Origin: Promethearchaeota archaeon
GTDB lineage: Archaea > Asgardarchaeota > Lokiarchaeia > Sigyniarchaeales > SOKP01
NCBI GenBank assembly: GCA_029838195.1
Contig: JALGVJ010000010.1
Coordinates: 1 to 64,000, forward strand
Length of the DNA stretch: 64,000 nt
Direction of reading: 5' to 3'
Under the pieces are notes generated by a model. That model worked only from the letters and a program-made list of their open reading frames with translations. It did no database searches and had not been told where the DNA came from. Shown here piece by piece: positions 43,283-53,391 of this stretch. The number at the start of each line of letters is the position of its first letter. The stretch's first letter is position 1. Made by a program: the position numbers and the translations under genes.

Positions 43283-44593
43283 ATGGTTGCGTCGATAAGA
43301 AAAGAAGAGATCATCTTTTTCATTAATTTAATCACGGATTATCTTCCGAAGAAAACAATATTAAAAAGCTTGCGAAATTTTATACGAGAAAAAAAAAAAT
43401 ATAGTTTAAGTAATCCCAGTTCTTTTGGCTTAGTATTATTCCAGCAAGATAGCGATCCGATTGCCATTTATGATGAACCAAATGAAGTAAAAATCCTCGA
43501 ACTTCTTGATCATGCTTGGGAATCTCGAGAAATGGAAAAAAATTCGTTTGAAAACGGATTATTCGAAATTCTCTCTTATGTTTTCAGAAAAGGAAGAGAA
43601 ATTAAAAATGTTTACCGAGTTCTCGTGATCTCTGATGCTGCAAGCACGCGCTCAGATGAGTATTACAATGCAGCGTATGAATTAATTATTAAAGCTAAAT
43701 ATTTTGATACCATTATAGATGTTATTCGTGTAGGAGACACCACTTTTTATGAAGATGAAATTCGCTTAAAAGTAATAACATCGGAATCTAATGGCGGATT
43801 GTTTTTCTGTGATGCCAAGCAATTTGATATAGTGCTTAGTTCCTTAATCCAAAGGAAATCGGAATTCCCTATTATCCAACCAACGAGAGAGGATCTAGAA
43901 AAAATGATGGAAGATAAAACATTTTACGAGAAACTCGCGGTAGATCTCATTTCTTTAGATATAGATGATGAAAGAATCTGTAGTATTTGTCAAAAAGAAA
44001 TCTGTGCCATCTGTGAATTAAATTCGGATGATTTAAGTAAGTGTTTTAATTGCGGAGCTAAATTCCATTCTTGCTGTATTACCGAATATGCCATTGCAAA
44101 TAATATTGGACTAAAGCATATCTTTAGATGCCCTAATTGTGAAACCCTTTTAAAAATTGATGAAGAATTCGCTAAAATACTATATACAGAAAAATTTGAA
44201 GAAGATATGGAAGAAAAAATTGAAAATAAAGTAGTCGAGAAAGAAATAATTGAAAATGAATTACAAGTTAATGAGAGTGGACAAGTGAAAGAAAATATAA
44301 TTAAATCCGAACTTGAAGAGGAAAAACCTCCCGAAACTCCGCAAAAAGTTGAAGAGGAAGTGATTGAGGAAAAAGAAATTACCGTTGGAGGGTATTTTGG
44401 ACCAAGAGTTAAAGTTAAAACAAAAAAGCAATTAAAAATTAAAGAGTTAGAAGAGCCCCTCCAAGAAGAAAATATTCCTGTTAGAAAGTCCATAACGTCT
44501 TTAAAGCCTCCTAGCAAGGTTAAAATTTGCCCAATTTGTGGCGCTAATATTTTTAACTCTTTTAAATGTAATAATTGTGGATATCGTTTCTAA
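43283..44593 (+). CDS. vWA-like + RING-like zinc module + C-terminal zinc ribbon protein (paralogue 2)
   Basis: Colinear with 41669-43063: YRVLVISDAASTRSDEY; CSICQKEICAICELNSDDLSKCFNCGAKFHSCCITEYAIANNIGLKHIFRCPNC; CPICGANIFNSFKCNNCGYRF. Confidence 0.7.
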   Translation: MVASIRKEEIIFFINLITDYLPKKTILKSLRNFIREKKKYSLSNPSSFGLVLFQQDSDPIAIYDEPNEVKILELLDHAWESREMEKNSFENGLFEILSYVFRKGREIKNVYRVLVISDAASTRSDEYYNAAYELIIKAKYFDTIIDVIRVGDTTFYEDEIRLKVITSESNGGLFFCDAKQFDIVLSSLIQRKSEFPIIQPTREDLEKMMEDKTFYEKLAVDLISLDIDDERICSICQKEICAICELNSDDLSKCFNCGAKFHSCCITEYAIANNIGLKHIFRCPNCETLLKIDEEFAKILYTEKFEEDMEEKIENKVVEKEIIENELQVNESGQVKENIIKSELEEEKPPETPQKVEEEVIEEKEITVGGYFGPRVKVKTKKQLKIKELEEPLQEENIPVRKSITSLKPPSKVKICPICGANIFNSFKCNNCGYRF

Positions 44594-44713
44594 AAATTGA
44601 TTTTCTTTTTTTTTCCTTCATTTTTTTCAAAATCATCTTTTCAATCAAGTCAATTTTAAAATTAAAAATATCTTAATCAATCATAATTATTATAGTGAAT
44701 TTAATATTTAATA

Positions 44714-45286
44714 ATGGAGCTCACACCTCGCAAGATACTCGAGGATTTGAAGAAGAATCTCATGAATGAGAAAATGGCAATGGATTTGTTAATTTATTTT
44801 TTAGAACATGTGAATGATGATGAGATACGGGTAGAAAGTTTAAAAGCAATTAAAAAGATCAACTATTCTAATGAAAAGCTATTTGCACTTTTAGAATATT
44901 TGATGATTTCAGATATTAAAGAAGAAATTAGAAAGCTCTCCTTTAATATCCTCGTGAGCAAGTTTCCAAAAGAGAAAATTATTAAACCGCTTTTATATGC
45001 TATTCAACACGAGAAGAATGCATTATTAATACAACTAGTTGATTACTTAGCAAAAGTTAACGGTTTTTTATGTAAAATTTCCTTAGTTAAAAAACTCTTA
45101 TCGTTAGAATCGGCATGTTTAGAATACTTCCAAGATTATTCTTACTTGATGCGTCAATCTTTAGAGGAATTACAATTGATTCTCTTGAGATATTTATTCA
45201 ACAAATCTTCTGAATCCTTGTATTTTCATAGAAGAAAAATTGTTCTTGCCTTAGACGAACAAGATCTTGATCTTTTTATAAAATGA
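44714..45286 (+). CDS. HEAT-like helical repeat protein
   Basis: NDDEIRVESLKAIKKINYSNEKLFALLEYLMISDIKEEIRKLSFNILVSKF. Confidence 0.55.
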   Translation: MELTPRKILEDLKKNLMNEKMAMDLLIYFLEHVNDDEIRVESLKAIKKINYSNEKLFALLEYLMISDIKEEIRKLSFNILVSKFPKEKIIKPLLYAIQHEKNALLIQLVDYLAKVNGFLCKISLVKKLLSLESACLEYFQDYSYLMRQSLEELQLILLRYLFNKSSESLYFHRRKIVLALDEQDLDLFIK

Positions 45287-45292
45287 GGAAGA

Positions 45293-45580
45293 TTACTCAA
45301 GGAATGTAATTTTAACATTAAGTGCTCGTCCTTCTTGAATTAATTGGGTTTCAAGTTCGCCGGGAGAAATGCGTGCTCCTTACACGATGGCAGAATAATA
45401 TACGGTTTTCTGATCTTTTTCTAAAACGTTCCCCTCACCATGAATGATGGAGAATCATAATTCTCCTAAAATAGATGCTATTTGTCCTAACGCACCAAGA
45501 ACATCCTCAATGGATATTTCAAGTTTTAATACTTGCTGATTTTCAACCCACCCTAATGAGCTGCATGATCTTTATTACTT
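45293..45580 (-). pseudogene. ACT-domain protein relic
   Basis: Minus strand: SLGWVENQQVLKLEISIEDVLGALGQIASILGEL*FSIIHGEGNVLEKDQKTVYYSAIV*GARISPGELETQLIQEGRALNVKITFLE*; internal TGA and TAA. Confidence 0.65.
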
Positions 45581-45616
45581 TTACTTCTGAGTTCCTTTTA
45601 TTTTATAATCTTGCCA

Positions 45617-46924
45617 TTAAAAGGTGATTAAGTCAATACCCAACAATGATGCTAATCTCATTAATTTACTTCCATGGGTTCCACGAGCAATGATCCAATG
45701 ATGTCCTAAGCCGGCCTCTTCCACGATGTTTAAAAAATCTGGGATGCTTACCGGTAATCTCACCTTAATGGGATTTCCAGGAAAGATGAGCTCTGTTTCA
45801 AGAGCTACTCCCTCTAAAACACCCATTCTATAAGTCCCCTTTCTCCCGACTAGATTTGCCATTGTCACTTTACCGGTTTGAGAAGGAAAAAGAACACAAG
45901 TCCCTTTATTTGCTAAACGTACGTGTGCCAATTCAATAGCCCGTGGCGAGCTTGCTAATTTAAAAGAACCGCATCCACAATGACTACCTAATAAACAATT
46001 TTCTTGTTCAAAAAAATATAATAAATCTATGTTATGAACGGGCTCACCTGAAAATTTCATGAGAATATACATTAAGATTAATGAATTGAGATCTCCTTCA
46101 CATGCGCCAGGAATTCCCTCATCAGCTAAAAGGCTGAAAGCAAGGCACGCTTCCCCCATGTGAGAGGGATAACATTGAATCGTGATCCCACTCCATTGTC
46201 CGGATTCGATTATCTCTTTTAAGGCAAAATAATTTTTTATTGCCATTATTCCATCAGTATCCGTAATTGAAATCTTTCCTACTCGAGATTTTATTTCTTC
46301 CCAAGTGCTCATTACCATGACATCAGTGAATTTCTTAGATATTTCACGGAATTTCTCAAATGCAATGGATTCAACCCTCGGACCGATTATTTCTCGAATG
46401 GAAAATTCATCACATGCTACTTCTAACATGCCTTGAGTTCGAGTGCCAATTTGACCTAATCGTATCCTTTTCAATTGATTCCTCAAAGCAACACATTGAG
46501 CATATTCCATGATTTTTTGAAGGGCTCTCTCATCCTCGCCGTAAACGAAAATGCATTCTTTCCCTAATTCTTTAAAAATCATGTTAAATTGCTGACCACC
46601 GCATAAACTCCCGGCATGAAGATGAGAATACGTCCAAAAAATATAAGGCACTTCACATTCTGAAAAGATTTCGAGTAGAAGTTCATCGGAACTCCATGTA
46701 GCAAGTTTTAAGCATGCTACATCTACCCCAACTTGTTTAAATTTCCTTCCGACTTTAATTGCTGAGTTTAAATCTTTAATTAGATCATCGGCTACAACAA
46801 TTTCAAGGTCTTTTTTTGAGGTTAATATTGCTTTTCCATTTTCAAAGATCTCTTGAGCCATATCGGCGTTCTCTTCAAATGGATGGAAGATCACGGCAAA
46901 TCCAATTTTTGGAATAATTTTCAT
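45617..46924 (-). CDS. L-fucose/L-arabinose isomerase-like family protein
   Basis: GRKFKQVGVDVACLKLATWSSDELLLEIF; CYPSHMGEACLAFSLLADEGIPGACEGDLNSLI; GCGSFKLA. Confidence 0.75.
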   Translation of the reverse strand: MKIIPKIGFAVIFHPFEENADMAQEIFENGKAILTSKKDLEIVVADDLIKDLNSAIKVGRKFKQVGVDVACLKLATWSSDELLLEIFSECEVPYIFWTYSHLHAGSLCGGQQFNMIFKELGKECIFVYGEDERALQKIMEYAQCVALRNQLKRIRLGQIGTRTQGMLEVACDEFSIREIIGPRVESIAFEKFREISKKFTDVMVMSTWEEIKSRVGKISITDTDGIMAIKNYFALKEIIESGQWSGITIQCYPSHMGEACLAFSLLADEGIPGACEGDLNSLILMYILMKFSGEPVHNIDLLYFFEQENCLLGSHCGCGSFKLASSPRAIELAHVRLANKGTCVLFPSQTGKVTMANLVGRKGTYRMGVLEGVALETELIFPGNPIKVRLPVSIPDFLNIVEEAGLGHHWIIARGTHGSKLMRLASLLGIDLITF

Positions 46925-47121
46925 GATACCTCTTTTCTCTTTTTAACAATTTAGATGATTTTATTAAAGAAATTTAAATTTTAAAAATAATTAATGATAC
47001 TCGAAATAAGTAAGCTATTAAATATCACACACACATCCTTTATGTTTTTAGTAACTCTTTTAAAGAATTATTCATTAAAAAAGTAGTAAAAAAATTAAAA
47101 CATCAGAAAAAGTGATGGAAA

Positions 47122-47907
47122 ATGGATAATTTTGCCATGGTACGAAATTTTGATCAAGCCGGATATTATGAAACACGCATGATCTTACTGATTTTTGCCT
47201 TAGCCTTATCTCTTTATTTCATGACTAAAAAAAAGGATAAAAATTATATTGTTATTTTTCTTAGCTCCGCTATTTTCTTCAGTATCGTAGAATTAATCAT
47301 GACAATTTTGGGGATGAGAGCAGAAAATTGGACTATTTCGATTTTTGGCTTAATAATTCCCTCTTATTTAACGTGGATTGTCCAAGGCTTTGGTGAAGGG
47401 TGTATTTATGGAGTCTCTGGATTTTTATTCTTAGACATGTATTTAAAGAGAGCAGATAAAACCGAATATAATTTACGCCGAAATTTATTCATTGTCGATA
47501 TGGTGCTAGTTTTTGGTTGCTCCATTATTATTGGAATTGTAGCCTATAAGAGACCCATAACTTCGGTGAGGCCCATGTTTGGCGTGGTTCAATTTCTATA
47601 TTTAACGTCCGTCATCATCATAAGTATTATTTTAGCAAAATTTTATGGAGGTCCAGGTTTCTTTAAGATGCTTGCTTATTATTTATTAGGATCCTTTCTT
47701 TTTATAGTCATTAATCTTGAATTCTTGCAGTTCATCGATGTAAGATATATTGGTGTATTAAGAGAGGACGGAACGGTTGTAAAAGCAAATCTTGGATATC
47801 AGATTCTTATCATGGTTTATTCCTATTTATACGAAATTACCCTTCCACGAGCCCATTATCTCGTTGTCCCAGTCGCTTTAGGTCTTATTAAACTTGAGAA
47901 AAAATGA
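47122..47907 (+). CDS. Multi-pass membrane protein, unknown function
   Basis: About 7 hydrophobic segments. Confidence 0.55.
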   Translation: MDNFAMVRNFDQAGYYETRMILLIFALALSLYFMTKKKDKNYIVIFLSSAIFFSIVELIMTILGMRAENWTISIFGLIIPSYLTWIVQGFGEGCIYGVSGFLFLDMYLKRADKTEYNLRRNLFIVDMVLVFGCSIIIGIVAYKRPITSVRPMFGVVQFLYLTSVIIISIILAKFYGGPGFFKMLAYYLLGSFLFIVINLEFLQFIDVRYIGVLREDGTVVKANLGYQILIMVYSYLYEITLPRAHYLVVPVALGLIKLEKK

Positions 47908-48150
47908 GAAATTATTTTCATGATATTATTTCACATATTTTCATTAAGATATAACAATTTTTATTATATTCAATCAAATCTTAACAAGGCTGAATTATAT
48001 TATTAGCCAACATTAATCCTTTAATTATTTTTCTCTCATTGGTTAATCTTCTCTTATTAAATTCATTCAATAGATTCAAGAAAAATTCTTCATTTCAATT
48101 CTTATTAAATACAACTTACACGTGTAAAAATTATCATAAATCGTTAAAAA

Positions 48151-49164
48151 ATGTTTAAAAAACCAAGAGTTTTATCTTATGGATTAGGTGTAATAGGAAA
48201 GAAAATTCTTAAGCAACTTCTTTCCACGGATAGATTTGAAGTAGTCGGGGCTATTGATATTAATAAAGAGATCGTGGGAAAAGATCTCGGGGATGTATTA
48301 AAGTTAGGAAAAAAGCTAAATGTAATTATTTCTAACGATCCTGAAAGTGAACTCTCAGAAAAAAAACCCGATATCGTCATTCACACCACGCAATCCTATC
48401 TAAGGCAGGTTTATTCCCAATTAGAAGGCATTGTTAAAAAAGGCGTGAATGTTATTTCTACTTGTGAAGAATTAGCAAATCCATACATCTCTTCTCCTAA
48501 TTTAGCAGCAAAACTCGATGTCATGGCAAAACAAAAAAATGTTTCTATATTAGGCACGGGGATTAATCCGGGATTTTTAATGGATTACCTTCCCCTAGTA
48601 TTAACGGGACCTTGTGCTCGAGTGGATAAAATTGAGGTAATAAGACAGATTAATGCCTCAACCAGGCGATTACCTTTTCAAAAGAAAATCGGAGCAGGAT
48701 TAACTCGAGAAGAATTTGTTCTTAAAATAAAAGAAGGAAGCATCACTGGGCATGTTGGACTTGAACAATCGCTGGCCATGATTGCTGCGGGCTTAAATTG
48801 GAAATTAGAACAGATTGAAATCGAAGAAAGTAAACCAATAATTTCTGAAGAGGGCGTTTCAAGTGAATTCCTCAAAGTTAAAGCTGGAGATGCTTGTGGC
48901 CTTACTCAAAAAGCACGGGGCTTCATGAAAGGGGAGGAAAAAATTTCATTGGATTTTAGAGCATGGTTGGGCGCACCAGAAGAATTTGATTCAATCACTA
49001 TCACGGGAGTTCCAAGTTTTACTCAAAAAATAATACCTTGCGTGCAAGGAGATATTGGAACGGTTTCCATGATAATTAATTCCATTCCTCGAATAATTGA
49101 CGCTCATCCGGGATTAATTCTAATGAAAGATCTTCCTCCGCCCATTTCACTTTCAGGACTATAA
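48151..49164 (+). CDS. Dihydrodipicolinate reductase-like / 2,4-diaminopentanoate dehydrogenase-like
   Basis: RVLSYGLGVIGKKILKQLLSTDRFEVVGAIDINKEIVGKDLGDV; GTGINPGFLMDYLPLVL. Confidence 0.75.
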   Translation: MFKKPRVLSYGLGVIGKKILKQLLSTDRFEVVGAIDINKEIVGKDLGDVLKLGKKLNVIISNDPESELSEKKPDIVIHTTQSYLRQVYSQLEGIVKKGVNVISTCEELANPYISSPNLAAKLDVMAKQKNVSILGTGINPGFLMDYLPLVLTGPCARVDKIEVIRQINASTRRLPFQKKIGAGLTREEFVLKIKEGSITGHVGLEQSLAMIAAGLNWKLEQIEIEESKPIISEEGVSSEFLKVKAGDACGLTQKARGFMKGEEKISLDFRAWLGAPEEFDSITITGVPSFTQKIIPCVQGDIGTVSMIINSIPRIIDAHPGLILMKDLPPPISLSGL

Positions 49165-49216
49165 AAACGATAAAAATGATAACAGGGAACTAAAAAAATA
49201 AGAGAAAATTTATTTG

Positions 49217-49666
49217 TTAATCGTTTTTTACCTTTTTATCTATTTTTAATCTAAATCGGGCAAATATCGTAAGAATTACTCCGAGAAAGCCATAACTTCC
49301 ATTAAGGATTCCAAGAAAAATTCCGAACAGATCAGAAAGTAAAGATCCTGCTATTAAACTCGTGGTAATAAAAATTAATAGCCCTATTGACCCCATTCCT
49401 GCTCCTAATCCGATTATGAATTTACCTAAACGATATTGATTTAATGTAATTATAAGGGCTCCACCAATAACAGAAATCCCTCCCCCCGTTGCTATGATGG
49501 AGAAGATTAGAAGTATGATTGAAAATGTTAAAGCGGATTCTGGACCGATAATGCTGGATGCTATTCCGAATATTAAAATAAAAAAAGATACATTGCCCAC
49601 GATGGAACTGATAAGCATTAAAATTCCGCCAATAATGCATGTAATTATCCATTTTTTATTTTCCAA
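49217..49666 (-). CDS. Small multi-pass membrane protein
   Basis: Four hydrophobic segments, Gly-rich. Confidence 0.5.
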   Translation of the reverse strand: MENKKWIITCIIGGILMLISSIVGNVSFFILIFGIASSIIGPESALTFSIILLIFSIIATGGGISVIGGALIITLNQYRLGKFIIGLGAGMGSIGLLIFITTSLIAGSLLSDLFGIFLGILNGSYGFLGVILTIFARFRLKIDKKVKND

Positions 49667-49869
49667 GGGGTAATCCCTCTTGAATTATTTATCATTTAAT
49701 CTTTTTAACTATGATATATTTAGTCATTTTTCATTAAAAATTTTAAAGGAGAAAATTTTTTTCTCCTTCACCATGAATTTTTGTAATGATATTTTTTTTG
49801 TGAACTTATTTTTACATAATTTGAAGCTTATGAAAGTAATAAATTGGAAAAAAAAGAATAGGAGTAAGA

Positions 49870-50649
49870 ATGAAAAGTGATGACATGACAAAAAATAAAG
49901 AAACCGTTGGAGCCAATTCCATAATAGGAATTCTAGGTGGCATGGGCCCAGAAGCGACAGTCTATCAATACCAATTAATTGTGAAACATACCCCCGTATC
50001 TAAAGATCAAGACCATGTTCCAACCATTATATATTCAAATCCATTAATTCCAGACCGCACCGAAAGTATTCTTACTAATTCGCATGAAAAAATAATAAAA
50101 GAACTCATCAAAACGGCTAAAGTATTAGAATCCGCAGGAGCCAGTTTTATTATCATTCCATGCAATACTGCTCACTATTATTTAGAGCATGTTCAAAAAG
50201 CCATTTCCATTCCGATTATTGACATGATTCAAATTACAGCAGAAAAAGTAAATCAAGACTTTGATAATTCAGACAAAAAAAAGAGAGAATATCGGATTGG
50301 ATTATTAGCAACTAATGGAGTTATTAAAACACGAATATATCATGAAAAATTTAAAACTCATGAAATGCAGATTTTAACGCCTAATGATGAAGACCAAGAA
50401 AAACTCATGAATATCATCCACGATATTAAAATAAATGGAATTAAAAATAGCTTAAAAAAAGATTGTATCCGAATTATAAATAATTTACAAGATAAATATC
50501 CCCTAAGCCACGTGATATTAGGATGTACGGAATTACCCTTACTTTTTCAAGGAAATAATAAAATCAACCAAACCTTGCTAATAAATCCGATGGAAATTTT
50601 GGCAAAACATCTTATAATTAATATCAAGGGAAAAATAAAAGAAAGTTGA
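49870..50649 (+). CDS. Aspartate/glutamate racemase family
   Basis: IIGILGGMGPEATVYQYQLIVKHT; IPCNTAHYYLEHVQKAISIPIIDMI; VILGCTELPLLF. Confidence 0.92.
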   Translation: MKSDDMTKNKETVGANSIIGILGGMGPEATVYQYQLIVKHTPVSKDQDHVPTIIYSNPLIPDRTESILTNSHEKIIKELIKTAKVLESAGASFIIIPCNTAHYYLEHVQKAISIPIIDMIQITAEKVNQDFDNSDKKKREYRIGLLATNGVIKTRIYHEKFKTHEMQILTPNDEDQEKLMNIIHDIKINGIKNSLKKDCIRIINNLQDKYPLSHVILGCTELPLLFQGNNKINQTLLINPMEILAKHLIINIKGKIKES

Positions 50650-50923
50650 AAAAATTAAAAAATTCTCGTTCAAAATCTAAAATTAACTATAAGATGGCCA
50701 AAATTCTACTTTTAATTAAAGTTCCCGGAGGATATATTACATGACGATTGGAATTTTCCTCTCGTTAAAATCTATCCTAAGAAAAATCATAATTAAAACA
50801 CGTTATAGGCATCCCGGATTATTAAAGCGTGTCATTTCTAGTTGTCTTTTTTTGCCTTTAATTCTTTTTATTATTATTCAATACATTCTAATGAGAAATA
50901 AAAATAATTTTGGAAATAGAAAA

Positions 50924-51892
50924 ATGGTTGAATATGCGGATATTTTAGAAGCTTATCAAAGAATTAAAACTGAAATAAACAAAACCCCAGTAATGACCTC
51001 AAGAACATTAAATGCAATGGTGAATGCTAAAGTTTTTCTTAAATGTGAAAATTTTCAGAGAATTGGAGCTTTTAAAATGAGAGGAGCATTTAATGCCATT
51101 TCTCAATTGACAGAAGAAGAAAAAAAGCGCGGGGTAATTGCTCATTCCAGTGGAAATCATGCGCAAGCCGTGGCGTTAGCTGCGAATTTGCTCGGGGTCA
51201 AAGCTACAATTGTAATGCCTTCTACCTCTCCAAAAGTTAAAGTTAATGCCACGAGGGATACTTATGGAGCAGAAGTTGTGTTTTGTGACCCTACAATAAA
51301 AGCGAGAAGTGAAACAGCTCAAAAATTAATTGAGCAACATGGGTATACGCTCATTCATCCTTATGATAATGAGGACGTCATTGCGGGTGCTGGAACTGCT
51401 GCCCTTGAATTATTTGACCAAGTTAATGGATTACAAATGGTTTTTGCTCCCGTAGGAGGTGGAGGACTCTTGAGCGGAACCTCCTTGTTCGTGAAAGGAT
51501 ATAATAAAGAAATTAAAGTTATTGGAGTTGAACCAAAAAATGTAGACGACGCATATCGTTCCTTTATATCGGGTAAAATTGAGGTAAATGAAACGACAAA
51601 TTCCATTGCGGATGGATTGCTGACCAATTTGAGTGAATTAACTTTCAGCATTATCAAAAAGAATGTTGATCAAATCATTACTGTTTCTGAACGAGAGATA
51701 CTCAATGCCATGCGCTTTGCTTGGGAGAGAATGAAAATTATTATCGAGCCTTCGGGAGCATGCTCGTTAGCAGGCGTAATGTCTAAACAAATACCCGTTG
51801 AAAACAAAAAAATTGGCGTGATAATAACCGGAGGCAATGTGGATTTAACTGACTTTTTCAATCTTCTAGAAAATAAAATTTCAAATTTTTAA
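50924..51892 (+). CDS. PLP-dependent threonine/serine dehydratase or serine racemase-like enzyme
   Basis: FQRIGAFKMRGAFNAISQL (PLP Lys); AHSSGNHAQAVALAA; GGGGLLSGTS; track ORF starts at 50741 but homologous sequence begins at MVEYADILEAYQRI. Confidence 0.9.
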   Translation: MVEYADILEAYQRIKTEINKTPVMTSRTLNAMVNAKVFLKCENFQRIGAFKMRGAFNAISQLTEEEKKRGVIAHSSGNHAQAVALAANLLGVKATIVMPSTSPKVKVNATRDTYGAEVVFCDPTIKARSETAQKLIEQHGYTLIHPYDNEDVIAGAGTAALELFDQVNGLQMVFAPVGGGGLLSGTSLFVKGYNKEIKVIGVEPKNVDDAYRSFISGKIEVNETTNSIADGLLTNLSELTFSIIKKNVDQIITVSEREILNAMRFAWERMKIIIEPSGACSLAGVMSKQIPVENKKIGVIITGGNVDLTDFFNLLENKISNF

Positions 51893-51911
51893 TTTCTTAT
51901 TTTGGAAGATA

Positions 51912-53090
51912 ATGACATTAAAATTATATTGGAAAACACCTTACAAATCAGAATTTCAAGCACGCGTGAAATCCATTTCAGAAAAAGGGCTTCTCCTTGA
52001 TAAAACGTTATTTTATCCCCAAGGAGGAGGACAGAAATGTGATAAAGGAGTACTCTTTAAAAAAACAAAAACGGTTCCCGTTTTAAGAGTAATTCAAGAA
52101 GATAAAGATATTTATCATCAAATTCCTATTCCCGATTTAAATCATTTTAACGTTGGGGATGAGATTAAAGGCAAAATCGATTGGGAATATCGTTTTGGTT
52201 TAATGAAAGCTCATTCTTCACAACACGTGTTTTCCGCCGTGCTATATAATCATTTCAAAATTTCTACTACTAAAGTTTTTATTAATTCTGAGGAAGTATC
52301 CATTCATTTTGATAAAAACATCACAATTGAGCAATTAAAAGCCGCATTAAAGAAGGTAAATGAAATTTGCATTTCCAAAAATCATTTAATAACTTCCAAA
52401 ATTTTAAGCCCTTCGGAAGTCATGAACTTGACAAATAAAATAAGAGGACACATTCCTGATAAAAAAACGCTCCGGCTAATTGAAATAGATGAGGTGGATA
52501 AAACTTTCTGCGGAGGAACTCATGTTAAAAATACTATTGAAATTGGACCACTTTTCATCCATGAGTTTAAAAAAGGAAGAGAAATTAAATATTACCTGGG
52601 AAAGAAAGCTTCAGATCTTCTTTCCGTGATTAATGCTGATTTATTGGATTTAACAAATCAATTAAATAACCCCCTCACGGAATTAAAATACTTGATATCC
52701 AAGAGATTTGAACAAAATGAAGCCTTAAAACGAGAAAAAATAAAAATATTATCTCAACTTTTTAAAAAATGTGCAACCCATCCCGACCAAACCATACATG
52801 ACATTAAACTATCCATAATAGAATCGGATCTAGAAAGCATCATGCTCAATAAGATGATGAAAGAATTTCCTCCTGAGCACGTGCTTATTTTGATATTAAA
52901 TGAAAATAAAATTAAAATTTTATCAACCAGCGAAAAAATAACGGCAAACGTGCTCATGCAACAATTATTAAAAAAATTTAAAGGTAGAGGGGGAGGGTCT
53001 CCTTCACAAGCTCAAGGTAAATTAAAAAATTTCCCAGTAGATTTAAGTTCTGAAGTTATAAATATCATTAATTTCTTACTAGGGTCTTAA
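51912..53090 (+). CDS. Alanyl-tRNA editing protein (AlaX-type)
   Basis: LLLDKTLFYPQGGGQKCDKG; AHSSQHVFSAVL; CGGTHVKNTIEIG. Confidence 0.9.
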   Translation: MTLKLYWKTPYKSEFQARVKSISEKGLLLDKTLFYPQGGGQKCDKGVLFKKTKTVPVLRVIQEDKDIYHQIPIPDLNHFNVGDEIKGKIDWEYRFGLMKAHSSQHVFSAVLYNHFKISTTKVFINSEEVSIHFDKNITIEQLKAALKKVNEICISKNHLITSKILSPSEVMNLTNKIRGHIPDKKTLRLIEIDEVDKTFCGGTHVKNTIEIGPLFIHEFKKGREIKYYLGKKASDLLSVINADLLDLTNQLNNPLTELKYLISKRFEQNEALKREKIKILSQLFKKCATHPDQTIHDIKLSIIESDLESIMLNKMMKEFPPEHVLILILNENKIKILSTSEKITANVLMQQLLKKFKGRGGGSPSQAQGKLKNFPVDLSSEVINIINFLLGS

Positions 53091-53391
53091 TTCCTGATTT
53101 TTTTCAAATATGATAAAATGTTCCAAAAAAGACATGCTCTTATTTATTTATATTTTATGATTCCATTGAATCGGTATTAATTATCTCTTTTTCTCTTGAT
53201 GATTTATTTATTATCTTGATATTACCTGAAAAAATAAAATTTCATGGAAATTTTTTCAAAAGTATTAATATTTAATATTACTCGTTTAAAATTTAATGAG
53301 AAGTTTAATAATAAAAATATGAACTTGGATACTGAAAAAATCAAAGATTATTAAAAAAAAACAAAAGAGTTATTTAAATATTATTCATTGG

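Noticed and set aside
43990-44517. 175-aa Ser/Phe-rich ORF on the minus strand
   Set aside because: Antisense of the acidic linker in paralogue 2; composition is that expected of a shadow ORF.
45450-45460. TGA in the ACT-domain relic as a Sec codon
   Set aside because: The same frame also contains a TAA, and the position is not a redox site; pseudogene is simpler.
50741-50923. Hydrophobic N-terminal extension (possible membrane anchor) on the PLP enzyme
   Set aside because: Homologous sequence begins at MVEYADIL (50924); the extension is most likely upstream untranslated sequence that happens to be open.
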